Below are positions 52,746-60,889 of a stretch of 64,000 bases of DNA, in pieces. The notes under the pieces are model-generated. The model searched no databases, was not told the origin of the DNA, and worked only from the letters and a program-made list of their open reading frames with translations. Positions within the stretch are counted from its first letter, which is position 1; every line of letters starts with the position of its first letter. The stretch is from Tagaea sp965279565 (lineage in GTDB: Bacteria; Pseudomonadota; Alphaproteobacteria; CACIAM-22H2). The stretch lies in contig OZ257249.1 of the NCBI GenBank assembly GCA_965279565.1, forward strand, positions 2,604,001 through 2,668,000, given 5' to 3'. The position numbers were made by a program, and so were the translations under genes.

Positions 52746-53798
52746 CTAGGTGCGTTCCGTCCGGCGCGCTTCGGCCGCACCGACGAGCCGGTCCGCCGGC
52801 AGGCGGATCGTGACGGAAGCCCCGCCGCCGGGTGCGGTCCCGATGTCGAGATGGCCGCCATGCTGCTCGACGTACCGGCGGACGATCGCGAGCCCCATCC
52901 CGGTGCCCGGCGTGCGTCGCAGGTAGGCGTTGTCCAGATTGACGGCCGGGTCGCCGAGACGCCGCAAGTCCGTCGGCGGAATTCCGGGTCCCTGGTCGGC
53001 AACCCAGATCACGATGGCGCCGGTCGGGTTGCGACCCAATCCGAGCGTGACGGTGCTTCCCGGCGGCGTGAACTTGATCGCATTCGACAGGAGGTCGAGC
53101 ATCGCCTTGGCGAGCTTCCGAGCATCGGCCCGGACCATCAGCGGTTCGGCAGGGATATCGGATGCGAGCGCCACGTTGCGCTTCTCGGCATCGGCGCGCA
53201 TCAGGTCGCGCTGCGCGCGCGAGAGGGCCGACAGATCGACTGCCGCTTCGTGCAGCCGGTCCGCGGCACCGTCGTCGCGGGCCACTTCGAGAAGTTCCTC
53301 GACGATGCCGACCAGCAGGTCTGCGCCCGTCTGGATCGAGGAAAGATATTCGCGCTGCTTGGGCGAGACCGAACCGCCGATCCCGCGTTCCAGAAGCTGC
53401 GTGAATCCGAGAATCGCGTTGAGCGGCGTGCGCAGCTCGTGGCTGGCCGTCGCGATGAACACGTCGCCGGCGCGCTTGCTTTCGGGAAGGTAGGGCCGCA
53501 TCACGACGATATGCCCGCCGCCGCACCGCATCGCATCGACGCTGACAAGCCGCAGACGGCCGTTCGCGTCGATCATGGGAAGTTCGGCTTCGCCGCCGGT
53601 CGCGATCGTCGTGGCCAGTTCCTGGCGGCAGCGCTCGTCGCCGGCAAGTTCGGCAAGGTCGGTGGGGGCGGGGCCGAAGTCGCGCGCGAACGCCGCATTC
53701 GCGAAGACCACGCGATTGCCCGCACCGATCCGCACGACCGGGTCGTTGACCCGCTCCGCGAGGGCGTCGAGAGCCGTTTCGACGGAAATGGCGTTCAT
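52746..53798 (-). CDS. Soluble PAS-type sensor histidine kinase
   Basis: 350 residues, no transmembrane segment. A PAS-like N-terminal domain (about 10-105, with VVRIGAGNRVVFANAAFARD), then the HisKA H-box FIATASHELRTPLNAILGF with His120. The ATPase has N box LLSNAIKFTPPG, G1 WVADQGPGIPP and G2 GTGMGLAIVRRYVEQHGG. It resembles cytosolic PleC/DivJ-type kinases. No response regulator lies beside it and it is not PhoR-like in having no membrane anchor. Convergent with the M20 hydrolase gene, 9 bp apart. Confidence 0.87.
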   Translation of the reverse strand: MNAISVETALDALAERVNDPVVRIGAGNRVVFANAAFARDFGPAPTDLAELAGDERCRQELATTIATGGEAELPMIDANGRLRLVSVDAMRCGGGHIVVMRPYLPESKRAGDVFIATASHELRTPLNAILGFTQLLERGIGGSVSPKQREYLSSIQTGADLLVGIVEELLEVARDDGAADRLHEAAVDLSALSRAQRDLMRADAEKRNVALASDIPAEPLMVRADARKLAKAMLDLLSNAIKFTPPGSTVTLGLGRNPTGAIVIWVADQGPGIPPTDLRRLGDPAVNLDNAYLRRTPGTGMGLAIVRRYVEQHGGHLDIGTAPGGGASVTIRLPADRLVGAAEARRTERT

Positions 53799-53934
53799 CG
53801 GGTGATCCCCGGAAAAGGCACCCGAATTCCCGAATGGCTTCTGCCGTTGGCGAATTCGTCCATGATGGCGCGATTCAATCCCAGGCAGCCGTCCGGGGCA
53901 AGTGAATCGTGGTTAATAGAGTGCCCGGTCCGGC

Positions 53935-54801
53935 CTATTTCTTTGCGCGGACGACCGAAATCTCGTCACGCAGATGGTGTACGATATCGACGAATGCCGG
54001 GCGGAACGCGACTTCGGGCGTGCGTGGCCGCTCGAAATCGACCTGATTGATCGAGATGATGCGGCCGGGGCGCGCGCTCATCATGAAGACCCGGTCGGAC
54101 AGATAGACCGCTTCGCGCAGGTCGTGCGTGATCAGGATGACCGTCGGACGCTTCTTGATCCAGAGCGCCTGGACGACGTCCCAGAGCTCCTCGCGGGTGA
54201 AGGCGTCGAGGGCGGCGAAGGGCTCGTCGAGAAGCAGCAGCTCGGGGCTGTGGATCAGCGCGCGGCAAAGCGAGCCGCGCTGCTGCATGCCGCCGGAAAG
54301 CTGCCAGGGGAACTTGTCTTCGAAGCCCGACAGGCCGACGGTCGCGAGCAGTTCTTTCGCCGTCGCCACGTGCTTGGCGCGATCGCGCCGGAACGTGCTG
54401 GCGTGCGGCTCGACGATCTCGAGCGGCAGGAGCACGTTGTCCATCAGCGTGCGCCAGGGCAGCATGATCGAGTTCTGGAAGGCCATGCCGCAGATCTTGA
54501 GTGGCCCCGTCACTTCCTCACCGCCGACGATCACGTTGCCGGTCGTCGCGGTGTAGAGGCCGGAGACAAGTTTCAGCAGCGTCGACTTCCCGCAGCCGGA
54601 CGGTCCGACGACCGAGATGAACTCGCCCTTCGCGATCTTGATGTCGGCATCCTTGAGGGCGAGCGTATCGCCGTCCTTGGTGCGATAGACGAGGCTGACG
54701 CGGTCGATGTCGACGAAGTCCTTCGTACCGTTCGCTGCCACGTAACTCGAGCCTCCAGCCGATTTCGGAACCTGTTCGGGGTTATGATCAGCAAGCTTCA
54801 T
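53935..54801 (-). CDS. Orphan ABC transporter ATP-binding protein, nitrate/sulfonate/taurine type
   Basis: 288 residues. Walker A GPSGCGKST, Q loop MAFQNSIMLPWRTLMDNVLL, signature QLSGGMQQRGSLCRAL and Walker B LLLLDEPFAALDAFTREELW, with VILITHDLREAVYL, mark the SsuB/TauB/NrtD group (the PWRT after the Q loop is typical). Its permease and binding protein are not next to it: the gene upstream is the divergent hiuH and downstream is the histidine kinase. An N-terminal tail of about 28 polar residues precedes the domain. It might serve a distant permease; a purine or pyrimidine-related substrate is only a guess from location. Confidence 0.83.
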   Translation of the reverse strand: MKLADHNPEQVPKSAGGSSYVAANGTKDFVDIDRVSLVYRTKDGDTLALKDADIKIAKGEFISVVGPSGCGKSTLLKLVSGLYTATTGNVIVGGEEVTGPLKICGMAFQNSIMLPWRTLMDNVLLPLEIVEPHASTFRRDRAKHVATAKELLATVGLSGFEDKFPWQLSGGMQQRGSLCRALIHSPELLLLDEPFAALDAFTREELWDVVQALWIKKRPTVILITHDLREAVYLSDRVFMMSARPGRIISINQVDFERPRTPEVAFRPAFVDIVHHLRDEISVVRAKK

Positions 54802-54890
54802 GCCGGGGACTCTGCAGCAGTGGACTCGGCCGAGGCAATCATTTTGCCTAAATTGAAGGCGAAATGCGTGTGCCGTGGGCGGTATTTGGG

Positions 54891-54903
54891 ATCCTTGTAG
54901 GAT
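54891..54903. promoter_or_regulatory. Short dyad in the ABC ATPase / hiuH divergent region
   Basis: ATCCT-TGT-AGGAT is a perfect 5-bp inverted repeat in the 147-bp divergent gap (54802-54948). It could be part of an operator for the purine genes, but it is short enough to be chance. Confidence 0.2.
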
Positions 54904-54948
54904 TCCGGACGCCTAACTATGCTGCACCGCAGTATCGGGAAGGAAAAG

Positions 54949-55302
54949 ATGGCAAAGCTCTCCACCCATGTTCTCGACACGATGAACGGGCGCCCGGCAC
55001 CCGGCATGCGGATCGAGTTTTTCAGGATGGACGACGGGCATACCGAACAGCTCGGCGACTATCGAACCGACGCCGACGGCCGCACCGATGGCCAGCTTCT
55101 GGACAAGGCTTCGTTCCGGACAGGGCGCTACGAGCTTCGCTTCCATGTGGCCGCGTATTTCCGCACGCTCGGCGTCGAACTGCCGGAGCCGCCCTTTCTC
55201 GATGTCGTGACGATCGCTTTCGGCATCGCCGAGCCGACGGGCAACTACCATGTGCCGCTGCTTGTCAGCCCGTGGAGCTACACCACGTATCGCGGTTCCT
55301 GA
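54949..55302 (+). CDS. hiuH: 5-Hydroxyisourate hydrolase HiuH
   Basis: 117 residues, transthyretin-like. STHVLDTMNGRPAPGMRIEF holds the first catalytic His and the characteristic N-terminus; the end is SPWSYTTYRGS, the invariant YRGS tail that separates HIUase from transthyretin. It hydrolyses 5-hydroxyisourate to OHCU, step two of urate breakdown. The ATG at 54949 follows GGAAGGAAAAG; an in-frame ATG 10 codons earlier lacks support. Runs into puuD after 15 bp. Confidence 0.95.
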   Translation: MAKLSTHVLDTMNGRPAPGMRIEFFRMDDGHTEQLGDYRTDADGRTDGQLLDKASFRTGRYELRFHVAAYFRTLGVELPEPPFLDVVTIAFGIAEPTGNYHVPLLVSPWSYTTYRGS

Positions 55303-55317
55303 CCGGAGACCCATTCA

Positions 55318-56235
55318 ATGGCCTTCCTGCAGCTGTTTCACGAATGGATCGATCTCGTCGTGCGCTGGACGCACGTGATCACCGGGATCGCCTGGATCGG
55401 GTCCTCCTTCTATTTCAACTGGCTCGAATCGAAATTCGTTCCGCCGGAAGTTCCGCGCGACCGGATCGAAGGCGAGGCATGGCTCGTCCACGGCGGCGGT
55501 TTCTATCGCGTCGAGAAGTTCGCGGTCGCACCGCCCGTCCTGCCGAAGGAACTTCACTGGTTCAAATGGGAAGCGGGATTCACGTGGATCTCGGGCATTC
55601 TGCTGCTCGCCGTCGTCTACTATGTCGGCTCCGGCGGATCGTTCCTGACGCATCCCGCGCTGTCGGAGCTCGGGACGATCGGTGCGGCGTTGTTTTCGCT
55701 CGCTGTCATCGCCGTTTCGTGGACCGTCTACGACAGGCTTTGGAGATCCGCTTGGGCGGAAGCCAATTCGTTCGCGGCCACTGCGGTGACGTTCCTGCTC
55801 CTCGTCCTTCTGGCGTGGTTTCTGACCGGTGTCATGGCGCCGCATGCGGCGTACATCCATGTCGGCGCCGTGATCGGCACGATCATGACGGCGAATGTCT
55901 GGATGATCATCATCCCGAACCAGCGCGAACTCGTCGATTCCACGCGCGAGGGCCGCGCACCCCAGTATCGTTTCGCCAAGCAGGCGAAGTTCCGCTCGCT
56001 CCATAACAACTATTTCACGCTGCCGATCGTGTTCATCATGCTGTCGAAGAACTACGCCAGCACGTGGGGGCATGACTGGAACTGGGCGATCCTCGCCGGG
56101 CTTGCGTGCGTCGGCGCCGGAATCCGTCATGTCTTCAACCTGCGCAACAAGGGCCGCCTGAACGAAGGGCTCTGGATCATGCCGGCAGCCGCGATCGCGC
56201 TGGCGGTGCTGTTCTACGTCACGCTGAAAGTCTGA
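55318..56235 (+). CDS. puuD: Urate hydroxylase PuuD, membrane part only
   Basis: 305 residues with about eight hydrophobic segments. It begins WIDLVVRWTHVITGIAWIGS and has SFYFNWLES, GEAWLVHGGGFYRVEKF, TVYDRLWRS and MTANVWMIIIPNQRELVDS: the DUF989/PuuD membrane domain, which carries out the first step of urate oxidation without free H2O2. Many PuuD proteins end with a C-terminal cytochrome c domain; here the ORF stops after the last helix and there is no CxxCH in this or the following frame. It may rely on a separate cytochrome. GGAGA precedes the ATG. Confidence 0.88.
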   Translation: MAFLQLFHEWIDLVVRWTHVITGIAWIGSSFYFNWLESKFVPPEVPRDRIEGEAWLVHGGGFYRVEKFAVAPPVLPKELHWFKWEAGFTWISGILLLAVVYYVGSGGSFLTHPALSELGTIGAALFSLAVIAVSWTVYDRLWRSAWAEANSFAATAVTFLLLVLLAWFLTGVMAPHAAYIHVGAVIGTIMTANVWMIIIPNQRELVDSTREGRAPQYRFAKQAKFRSLHNNYFTLPIVFIMLSKNYASTWGHDWNWAILAGLACVGAGIRHVFNLRNKGRLNEGLWIMPAAAIALAVLFYVTLKV

Positions 56236-56251
56236 CCGGAAAGTCGGGCGG

Positions 56252-56269
56252 GCGTCACACAGGAGTCAC
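56252..56269 (+). promoter_or_regulatory. Candidate Pho box upstream of phoX
   Basis: Two GTCAC half-sites at 56254-56258 and 56265-56269 are exactly 11 bp apart, the spacing of PhoB half-sites (TGTCA core). The site lies about 70 bp before phoX. The flanking bases fit the consensus poorly, so the match rests mainly on the half-site cores, spacing and the downstream gene. Confidence 0.5.
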
Positions 56270-56337
56270 GGGCCGCTGGTATCTAGCGACGGGTCGGCAT
56301 CCATCCGGTGCCGGCCAACTTCGCGGAGATGCCAGCC

Positions 56338-58368
56338 ATGACAGCCAAGGATTACGCGACCCTCGCGGCGCGACCCGAGAACAAGGGGCTTACTCTCGGA
56401 GAACTCTACGAGATTTCCGAGGATATCCCCTCGAACCCGACTTCCAATCCGACCATCGGCGACGTGATCAACGTGCGGATGGGGCGGCGCGGCGTCCTCG
56501 GCGGCATGCTCGCGACGACGGCGATGGCGTCGATCCTCGGGTCCGCGGCCTCGCAGGCCCAGTCGGTCGCGGTCGGAATCCGGCCGAGCTTCGGCTTTAC
56601 CGAGATCCAGCACGGTGTGGACGAGCGCCACCATGTGGCACCCGGCTACGACGCCGACGTCCTGCTTCGCTGGGGCGATCCGGTTCTCGCCGGTGCGCCT
56701 GCCTTCAACCCCGAAGCGCAGTCCGGCGAAGCCCAGGCCCAGCAGTTCGGGTACAACTGCGACTATGTCGGGTTCACGTCGCTTCCGCTCGGCTCCAGGA
56801 ATTCCGACCGCGGGCTCCTCTGCGTCAACCACGAGTACACCAGCCCCGAGCTGATGTTCCGCGGCGTGATGCGCGCGGACGGTCGCCCCGACATGTCGAA
56901 GATGACCAAGGATATCGTCGATATCGAGATGGCGGCGCATGGCGGTTCCATCGTCGAGATCCGCAAGGGCGCGAACGGCAAGTGGAGCTATGTCCGCGAC
57001 AGTTCGTTCAATCGCCGCATCACCGTGAACACCGTGATGACGATCAGCGGCCCGGCCGCCGGCCATGATCGGATGAAAACGTCGTCCGACCAGACCGGCC
57101 GCAGCGTGCTCGGCACGATCAACAACTGCGCTGGCGGAATGACGCCGTGGGGCACCTATCTGATGGCCGAGGAGAACTTCCACGGATATTTCGGCGGCAA
57201 GCTCGCCGACGGGCATCGCGAGTCGGCCAACCATCGGCGCTATGGCGTACCTTCCGGCTGGTACAACTGGGCGGCCCACTACGGCCGGTTCGATCTGTCG
57301 CGGGAACCCAACGAACCGAACCGCTTCGGCTGGGTCGTCGAGGTCGATCCGCACAATCCCAAGTCCATGCCGGTGAAGCGGACCGCACTGGGCCGCACGA
57401 AGCATGAAGGTGCAGAATCCGTCGTCGCGCGCGACGGCCGCGTGGTCGTCTATACGGGCGACGACGAGCGCTTCGAGTACGCCTACAAGTTCGTCTCGAC
57501 CGGCAAGTTCGATCCGCAGAACCGCGCATCGAACATGAACCTGCTCGACGACGGTGTCCTGTATGTGGCCAAGTTCAACGCGGACGGCTCCGGCGAGTGG
57601 ATGCCGATGCTTTTCGGCCAGGGTGCGCTCACGGCGGCGAATGGCTTCACGAGCCAGGCCGACATCCTGATCGAGACGCGTCGCGCGGCCGACGTCATGG
57701 GGGCGACGAAGATGGACCGCCCGGAGGACTTCGAGGCCAACGCGAAGACCGGCAAGGTGTATCTCGCTCTAACGAACAACAGCAATCGCAAGGCCGACCA
57801 GATCGATCCGGCGAATCCTCGGGCGGAGAACAACTGGGGCCACGTCGTCGAGCTGTCCTATGCGAACGGCGACTTTACGGCGACGCGCTTCCGCTGGGAA
57901 ATTCTGGTGAAGTGCGGCAACCCGGCAGTCGCCGCCGTGGGTGCCGCATACAATGTCGCGACCAGCGTCAACGGCTGGTTCGCGTGCCCGGACAATATGG
58001 CGGTGGATCCGCAGGGGCGCCTGTGGGTCGGCACCGATCAGGGCAACGCCTGGAAGGCGGCATCGGGGACATCGGATGGTGTCTGGGCGATGGAGACCGA
58101 AGGTCCGCTGCGGGGGACATCGCGCATGTTCTTCCGGGTGCCGGTCGGGGCGGAAGTCTGTGGTCTGTGCTTCATGCCGGACGGGCGCGCGATGACCGTC
58201 GCCGTCCAGCATCCCGGTACGGACGGTGCCAAGGACTATCCGCCGTTCGGGCGGAATCCGACCTTCGACGACCCGCCGACACGTTGGCCGGATTTCAAGG
58301 CCGGCATGCCGCCGCGCCCCTCGGTGGTGATGGTCACCAAGCGCGGCGGCGGTACGATCGGTTCCTGA
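56338..58368 (+). CDS. phoX: PhoX-family alkaline phosphatase (Tat-exported)
   Basis: 676 residues. A long N-region (about 50 residues) precedes the Tat motif MGRRGVLGGMLATTAMAS. PhoX motifs follow: FGYNCDYVGFTSLP, GLLCVNHEYTSPELMF, INNCAGGMTPWGTYLMAEEN, GRTKHEGAESVVARDGRVVV and YTGDDERFEYAYKFVS, then CPDNMAVDPQGRLWVGTDQG. These include the Glu, Asp and Cys residues expected for the Fe-Ca cluster. It releases phosphate from organic phosphoesters in the periplasm. The ATG at 56338 has GGAGA 9 nt upstream. A Pho-box-like pair lies before it and a strong terminator after it, so it is a single-gene unit of the phosphate regulon. Confidence 0.92.
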   Translation: MTAKDYATLAARPENKGLTLGELYEISEDIPSNPTSNPTIGDVINVRMGRRGVLGGMLATTAMASILGSAASQAQSVAVGIRPSFGFTEIQHGVDERHHVAPGYDADVLLRWGDPVLAGAPAFNPEAQSGEAQAQQFGYNCDYVGFTSLPLGSRNSDRGLLCVNHEYTSPELMFRGVMRADGRPDMSKMTKDIVDIEMAAHGGSIVEIRKGANGKWSYVRDSSFNRRITVNTVMTISGPAAGHDRMKTSSDQTGRSVLGTINNCAGGMTPWGTYLMAEENFHGYFGGKLADGHRESANHRRYGVPSGWYNWAAHYGRFDLSREPNEPNRFGWVVEVDPHNPKSMPVKRTALGRTKHEGAESVVARDGRVVVYTGDDERFEYAYKFVSTGKFDPQNRASNMNLLDDGVLYVAKFNADGSGEWMPMLFGQGALTAANGFTSQADILIETRRAADVMGATKMDRPEDFEANAKTGKVYLALTNNSNRKADQIDPANPRAENNWGHVVELSYANGDFTATRFRWEILVKCGNPAVAAVGAAYNVATSVNGWFACPDNMAVDPQGRLWVGTDQGNAWKAASGTSDGVWAMETEGPLRGTSRMFFRVPVGAEVCGLCFMPDGRAMTVAVQHPGTDGAKDYPPFGRNPTFDDPPTRWPDFKAGMPPRPSVVMVTKRGGGTIGS

Positions 58369-58377
58369 ACTCCCAAG

Positions 58378-58412
58378 TCGCCGCGAGGAGTTTCCCCTCG
58401 CGGCGATTATTT
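58378..58412 (+). terminator. Rho-independent terminator after phoX
   Basis: TCGCCGCGAGG (58378-58388) pairs perfectly with CCTCGCGGCGA (58396-58406) around a 7-nt loop, followed by TTATTT. It begins 10 bp after the phoX stop. Confidence 0.93.
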
Positions 58413-58446
58413 GGCACATTGACCGGATGCTGGCACATCCGAGTCA

Positions 58447-59337
58447 ATGTCCGTGACGATCGAGAATTCGCCGCAGGGTCGGCCCTGGGTCGGGATCCTG
58501 CTCATCTGCGGAACGACGCTGTTTTTCGCGGCCCTCGATACGGTCGCGAAGTATCTGACGCGCGAGTATCATCCCCTCCAGGTCGTCTGGGGGCGGTATT
58601 TCTTCCATGCGGCCTTGCTGCTGCCGTTCCTCTGGCGGCGGGGCCTTCGGCGCTCCTTCGCAAGCGCCAATCCGAAGCTCCAGATCGGCCGCGCGGTCCT
58701 GATCAGCGTCATCACGTTCATGTTCTTCACGACGCTCAGTTATCTTCCACTGGTCGACGCGCAGGCGATCAGCTTCACGATGCCGCTGATCCTGACCGCG
58801 ATCGCCTTTTTCTTTCTCGGAGAGAAGGTCGGCGTGCGCCGATGGATTGCCGTTGCCGTCGGCTTCGTCGGCGTGCTGTTCGTCATCCGGCCGACCGGCG
58901 GCGCGATGCACTGGGCGGCGCTTTTGTGCCTTGCCTGCGCGGCGCTGAACGCGTGCTTTCATGTCGTGACTCGCACTCTCGCGCGGACCGACAGTCCCGA
59001 TGTCGGCATTGCCTATGCCGGATTTGCTGGTGCCGCGATTTTCTCGCTCGTGGTGCCGAGCGTCTGGAAGACGCCGGACCTCGAAGCGACGCTGCTGCTC
59101 GCGAGCATGGGTTTTTTCGGCGCGACCGGCCATTACTGGCTCAGCCAGGCCTATATCTATGCACGCGCCGTCGTCGTCGCGCCCTACGTCTATCTCCAGA
59201 TGGTCTGGGTCGCGATGTTCGGATTCGTCCTGTTCGGCGACGTGCCGAGCCTGTGGACGAGTTTGGGAACCGCGATCGTGATCGCGGCGGGCCTCTATGT
59301 CTTCAATCGGGAGCGCAAGCTGAAGGGGGAGGGATGA
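58447..59337 (+). CDS. EamA/DMT-family transporter
   Basis: 296 residues, ten hydrophobic helices in two EamA repeats. First repeat has GTTLFFAALDTVAKYLTREY and LQVVWGRYFFHAALLL; the second begins AALLCLACAALNACFHVVTR. Such proteins export or exchange small metabolites, often amino acids or S-adenosylmethionine. The Shine-Dalgarno is weak. Its stop overlaps the Sel1-repeat gene by ATGA, so the two are translated together. Confidence 0.86.
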   Translation: MSVTIENSPQGRPWVGILLICGTTLFFAALDTVAKYLTREYHPLQVVWGRYFFHAALLLPFLWRRGLRRSFASANPKLQIGRAVLISVITFMFFTTLSYLPLVDAQAISFTMPLILTAIAFFFLGEKVGVRRWIAVAVGFVGVLFVIRPTGGAMHWAALLCLACAALNACFHVVTRTLARTDSPDVGIAYAGFAGAAIFSLVVPSVWKTPDLEATLLLASMGFFGATGHYWLSQAYIYARAVVVAPYVYLQMVWVAMFGFVLFGDVPSLWTSLGTAIVIAAGLYVFNRERKLKGEG

Positions 59338-59876
59338 GAGCGTTTCTTGCCGCCTTCGTCCTCACGTTCGGGCTCGCCGTTCCGCTCCATGCGCAAACGC
59401 CGGCCGAGGACGCGCAGACCTACGAGGCTGGCCTCAAGGCGTATCTCAACGGAGATCCGGCGGGTGCTTGGTTCTTCTGGCTCGGCCCGGCGGAGCGGGG
59501 GCATCGGGAAGCGCAGTTTTCCATCGGCCATCTTTATCGTGCCGGCGAAGGCGTGCCGCCGGACCCCGTCTCGGCGGCCCAATGGTTCGTGCGTGCCGCC
59601 GACCAGGGCGATCCGCACGCCATGCTGAATCTGGCACTGATGCACGAGCAGGGTGCCGGCGTGCCGCGCGATCTGGCGCTCGGCTATGCCCATGCCGCGC
59701 GTGCGGGGCGGATCCTTCAGGGCGAGGATTTCGAACGCGCACGCGTTGCGGCCGCACGGATCGCCATCGGTTTCGCGCCCGGAGACGCCGACCGGGCGCG
59801 GCGCCTGATCATCGAGATGGACCGCCGCAAGCCGCTGCCGCCGGCCTCGCAGGGGCCATCGCCGCGCCGGCCCTGA
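59334..59876 (+). CDS. Secreted Sel1-like repeat protein
   Basis: 180 residues with a Sec signal peptide (LAAFVLTFGLAVPLHAQ). Two Sel1-like (TPR-type) repeats are visible: EAQFSIGHLYRAGEGVPPDP with VSAAQWFVRAADQG, and PHAMLNLALMHEQGAGVPRD with LALGYAHAARAG. Probably a periplasmic scaffold. The start follows AGGGGGAGGG. Function not known. Confidence 0.82.
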   Translation: MRAFLAAFVLTFGLAVPLHAQTPAEDAQTYEAGLKAYLNGDPAGAWFFWLGPAERGHREAQFSIGHLYRAGEGVPPDPVSAAQWFVRAADQGDPHAMLNLALMHEQGAGVPRDLALGYAHAARAGRILQGEDFERARVAAARIAIGFAPGDADRARRLIIEMDRRKPLPPASQGPSPRRP

Positions 59877-59879
59877 TCG

Positions 59880-60668
59880 CTACTTGCCCTTGAAGACCGC
59901 AGGGCGTTTTTCGATGAACGCACCGACGCCTTCGCGGAAATCTTCCGTCGCCACGAGCGTCGTGAAGGCTTTCCGCTCGAACTGGAGGCCGTGTTCGAGC
60001 GGCACGTCGCGCGCCGCGAGCACGAGTTCCTTCGCAAGCCGGACCGCGAGTGCGGGCTTTTCAGAAATCTTCACGGCGAGTGCCACGGCGCGGGCCGCGA
60101 CCTCGCCGTCCGGCACGACTTCGGCAACCAGACCGCAGGCGAGCGCTTCGGCGGCCGTCAGCATTTCGCCGGAAAGGATGAGCTTCATCGCGATCTGCTG
60201 GCCGGCGATGCGTGCAAGGCGCTGCGTGCCGCCGGCACCCGGGACGACGCCGAGATTGAGTTCCGGCTGGCCGAACTTGGCGCCTTCGCCGGCGATCGTG
60301 ATGTCGGCATGCATGGCAAGTTCGCAGCCGCCGCCCAGCGCATAGCCGCAGACGGCCGCGATGACGGGCTTCGGGAACCGGCGGATGCGCTGCCAATGCG
60401 CGACCCGCGCATCCAGCAGGGCCGTGACGGGGGTGCGGCTCGCCAGTTCCTTGATGTCGGCACCGGCCGCGAACAGCTTTTCCCCGCCCGTCAGGATCAC
60501 GACGCTGACACCGTCGTCGTCGGTGGCCGCGTCGAACGCATCGCCGATGAGCCCGAGTTGCGCGGTCGACAGCGCGTTTCGCGCGGCCGGCCGGTTGAGG
60601 GTGAAGCGGCGCACGCGTGGGGCGGGCGTGTCGATCAGGAGGTCGGATTGCGGGGGCTGGTCGGTCAT
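59880..60668 (-). CDS. Enoyl-CoA hydratase
   Basis: 262 residues, crotonase family. Oxyanion-hole segments are AAGADIKELAS and CGYALGGGCELAMHADI, with both catalytic Glu residues kept (GGGCELAM and GQPELNLGVVPGAGGTQRL). The C-terminus has FREGVGAFIEKRPAVFKGK, as in mitochondrial ECH1/PaaF-type hydratases. It hydrates 2-enoyl-CoA in beta-oxidation or phenylacetate-type routes. Convergent with the Sel1 gene, 3 bp apart. Upstream on the same strand lies a small gene ending in a strong hairpin. Confidence 0.92.
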   Translation of the reverse strand: MTDQPPQSDLLIDTPAPRVRRFTLNRPAARNALSTAQLGLIGDAFDAATDDDGVSVVILTGGEKLFAAGADIKELASRTPVTALLDARVAHWQRIRRFPKPVIAAVCGYALGGGCELAMHADITIAGEGAKFGQPELNLGVVPGAGGTQRLARIAGQQIAMKLILSGEMLTAAEALACGLVAEVVPDGEVAARAVALAVKISEKPALAVRLAKELVLAARDVPLEHGLQFERKAFTTLVATEDFREGVGAFIEKRPAVFKGK

Positions 60669-60691
60669 GATTCCACTATATCAGAATCGAA

Positions 60692-60720
60692 ACCCCCGCC
60701 GGGCGGGACCCGGCGGGGGT
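60692..60720 (-). terminator. 12-bp perfect hairpin ending the small gene
   Basis: ACCCCCGCCGGG (60692-60703) and CCCGGCGGGGGT (60709-60720) form a perfect 12-bp stem with a 5-nt loop. On the minus strand it is followed by TTCGATTCT, a poor but present T-rich tract. It lies 34 bp after the stop of the 39-codon ORF and about 24 bp before enoyl-CoA hydratase. It fits a terminator for the minus-strand transcript. Confidence 0.7.
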
Positions 60721-60754
60721 CGGATCGAATGCCGTTAAGGAGCCTTGCGGCCCG

Positions 60755-60874
60755 TCATTCCACGTCGGAGGCGATCGCTGAGGTCGTCTTCCCCGCATGG
60801 CCAGCTTCGAATTTCTCCAAAGCGGTCACGGCAAGCACCGGCACGAAGCCGGAATTGAACGATCCTGTGCGCAC
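60755..60874 (-). CDS. Probable small protein gene, 39 residues, unknown function
   Basis: A GTG-initiated ORF of 39 codons ending TGA. Its ribosome site, AAAGGAGGTGATCC (60876-60889), is a full-length complement of the 16S 3' tail and lies 7 nt from the GTG, the strongest in the window. The peptide has a hydrophobic middle (SGFVPVLAVTALEKF) and a polar end (AGKTTSAIASDVE). GC at third positions is about 72%, lower than neighbouring genes. A perfect hairpin follows 34 bp after the stop. Structured repeats fill the leader upstream. I do not recognise the family; it may be a secreted or modified peptide, a leader peptide or a small regulator. Confidence 0.5.
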   Translation of the reverse strand: MRTGSFNSGFVPVLAVTALEKFEAGHAGKTTSAIASDVE

Positions 60875-60875
60875 T

Positions 60876-60889
60876 GGATCACCTCCTTT
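60876..60889 (-). promoter_or_regulatory. Exceptionally complete Shine-Dalgarno site
   Basis: On the minus strand AAAGGAGGTGATCC pairs along its full length with the 3' end of 16S rRNA. Its core AGGAGG is 7 nt from the GTG of the small gene. It decides the start of that gene. Confidence 0.75.

Noticed and set aside
52737..52760. Bidirectional terminator between M20 hydrolase and histidine kinase
   Set aside because: Only a weak 5-bp GGACG/CGTCC pairing is visible, extending into the kinase coding end.
58378..58446. Possible promoter of the EamA gene
   Set aside because: The gap after the phoX terminator is short and no convincing -35/-10 pair could be read.
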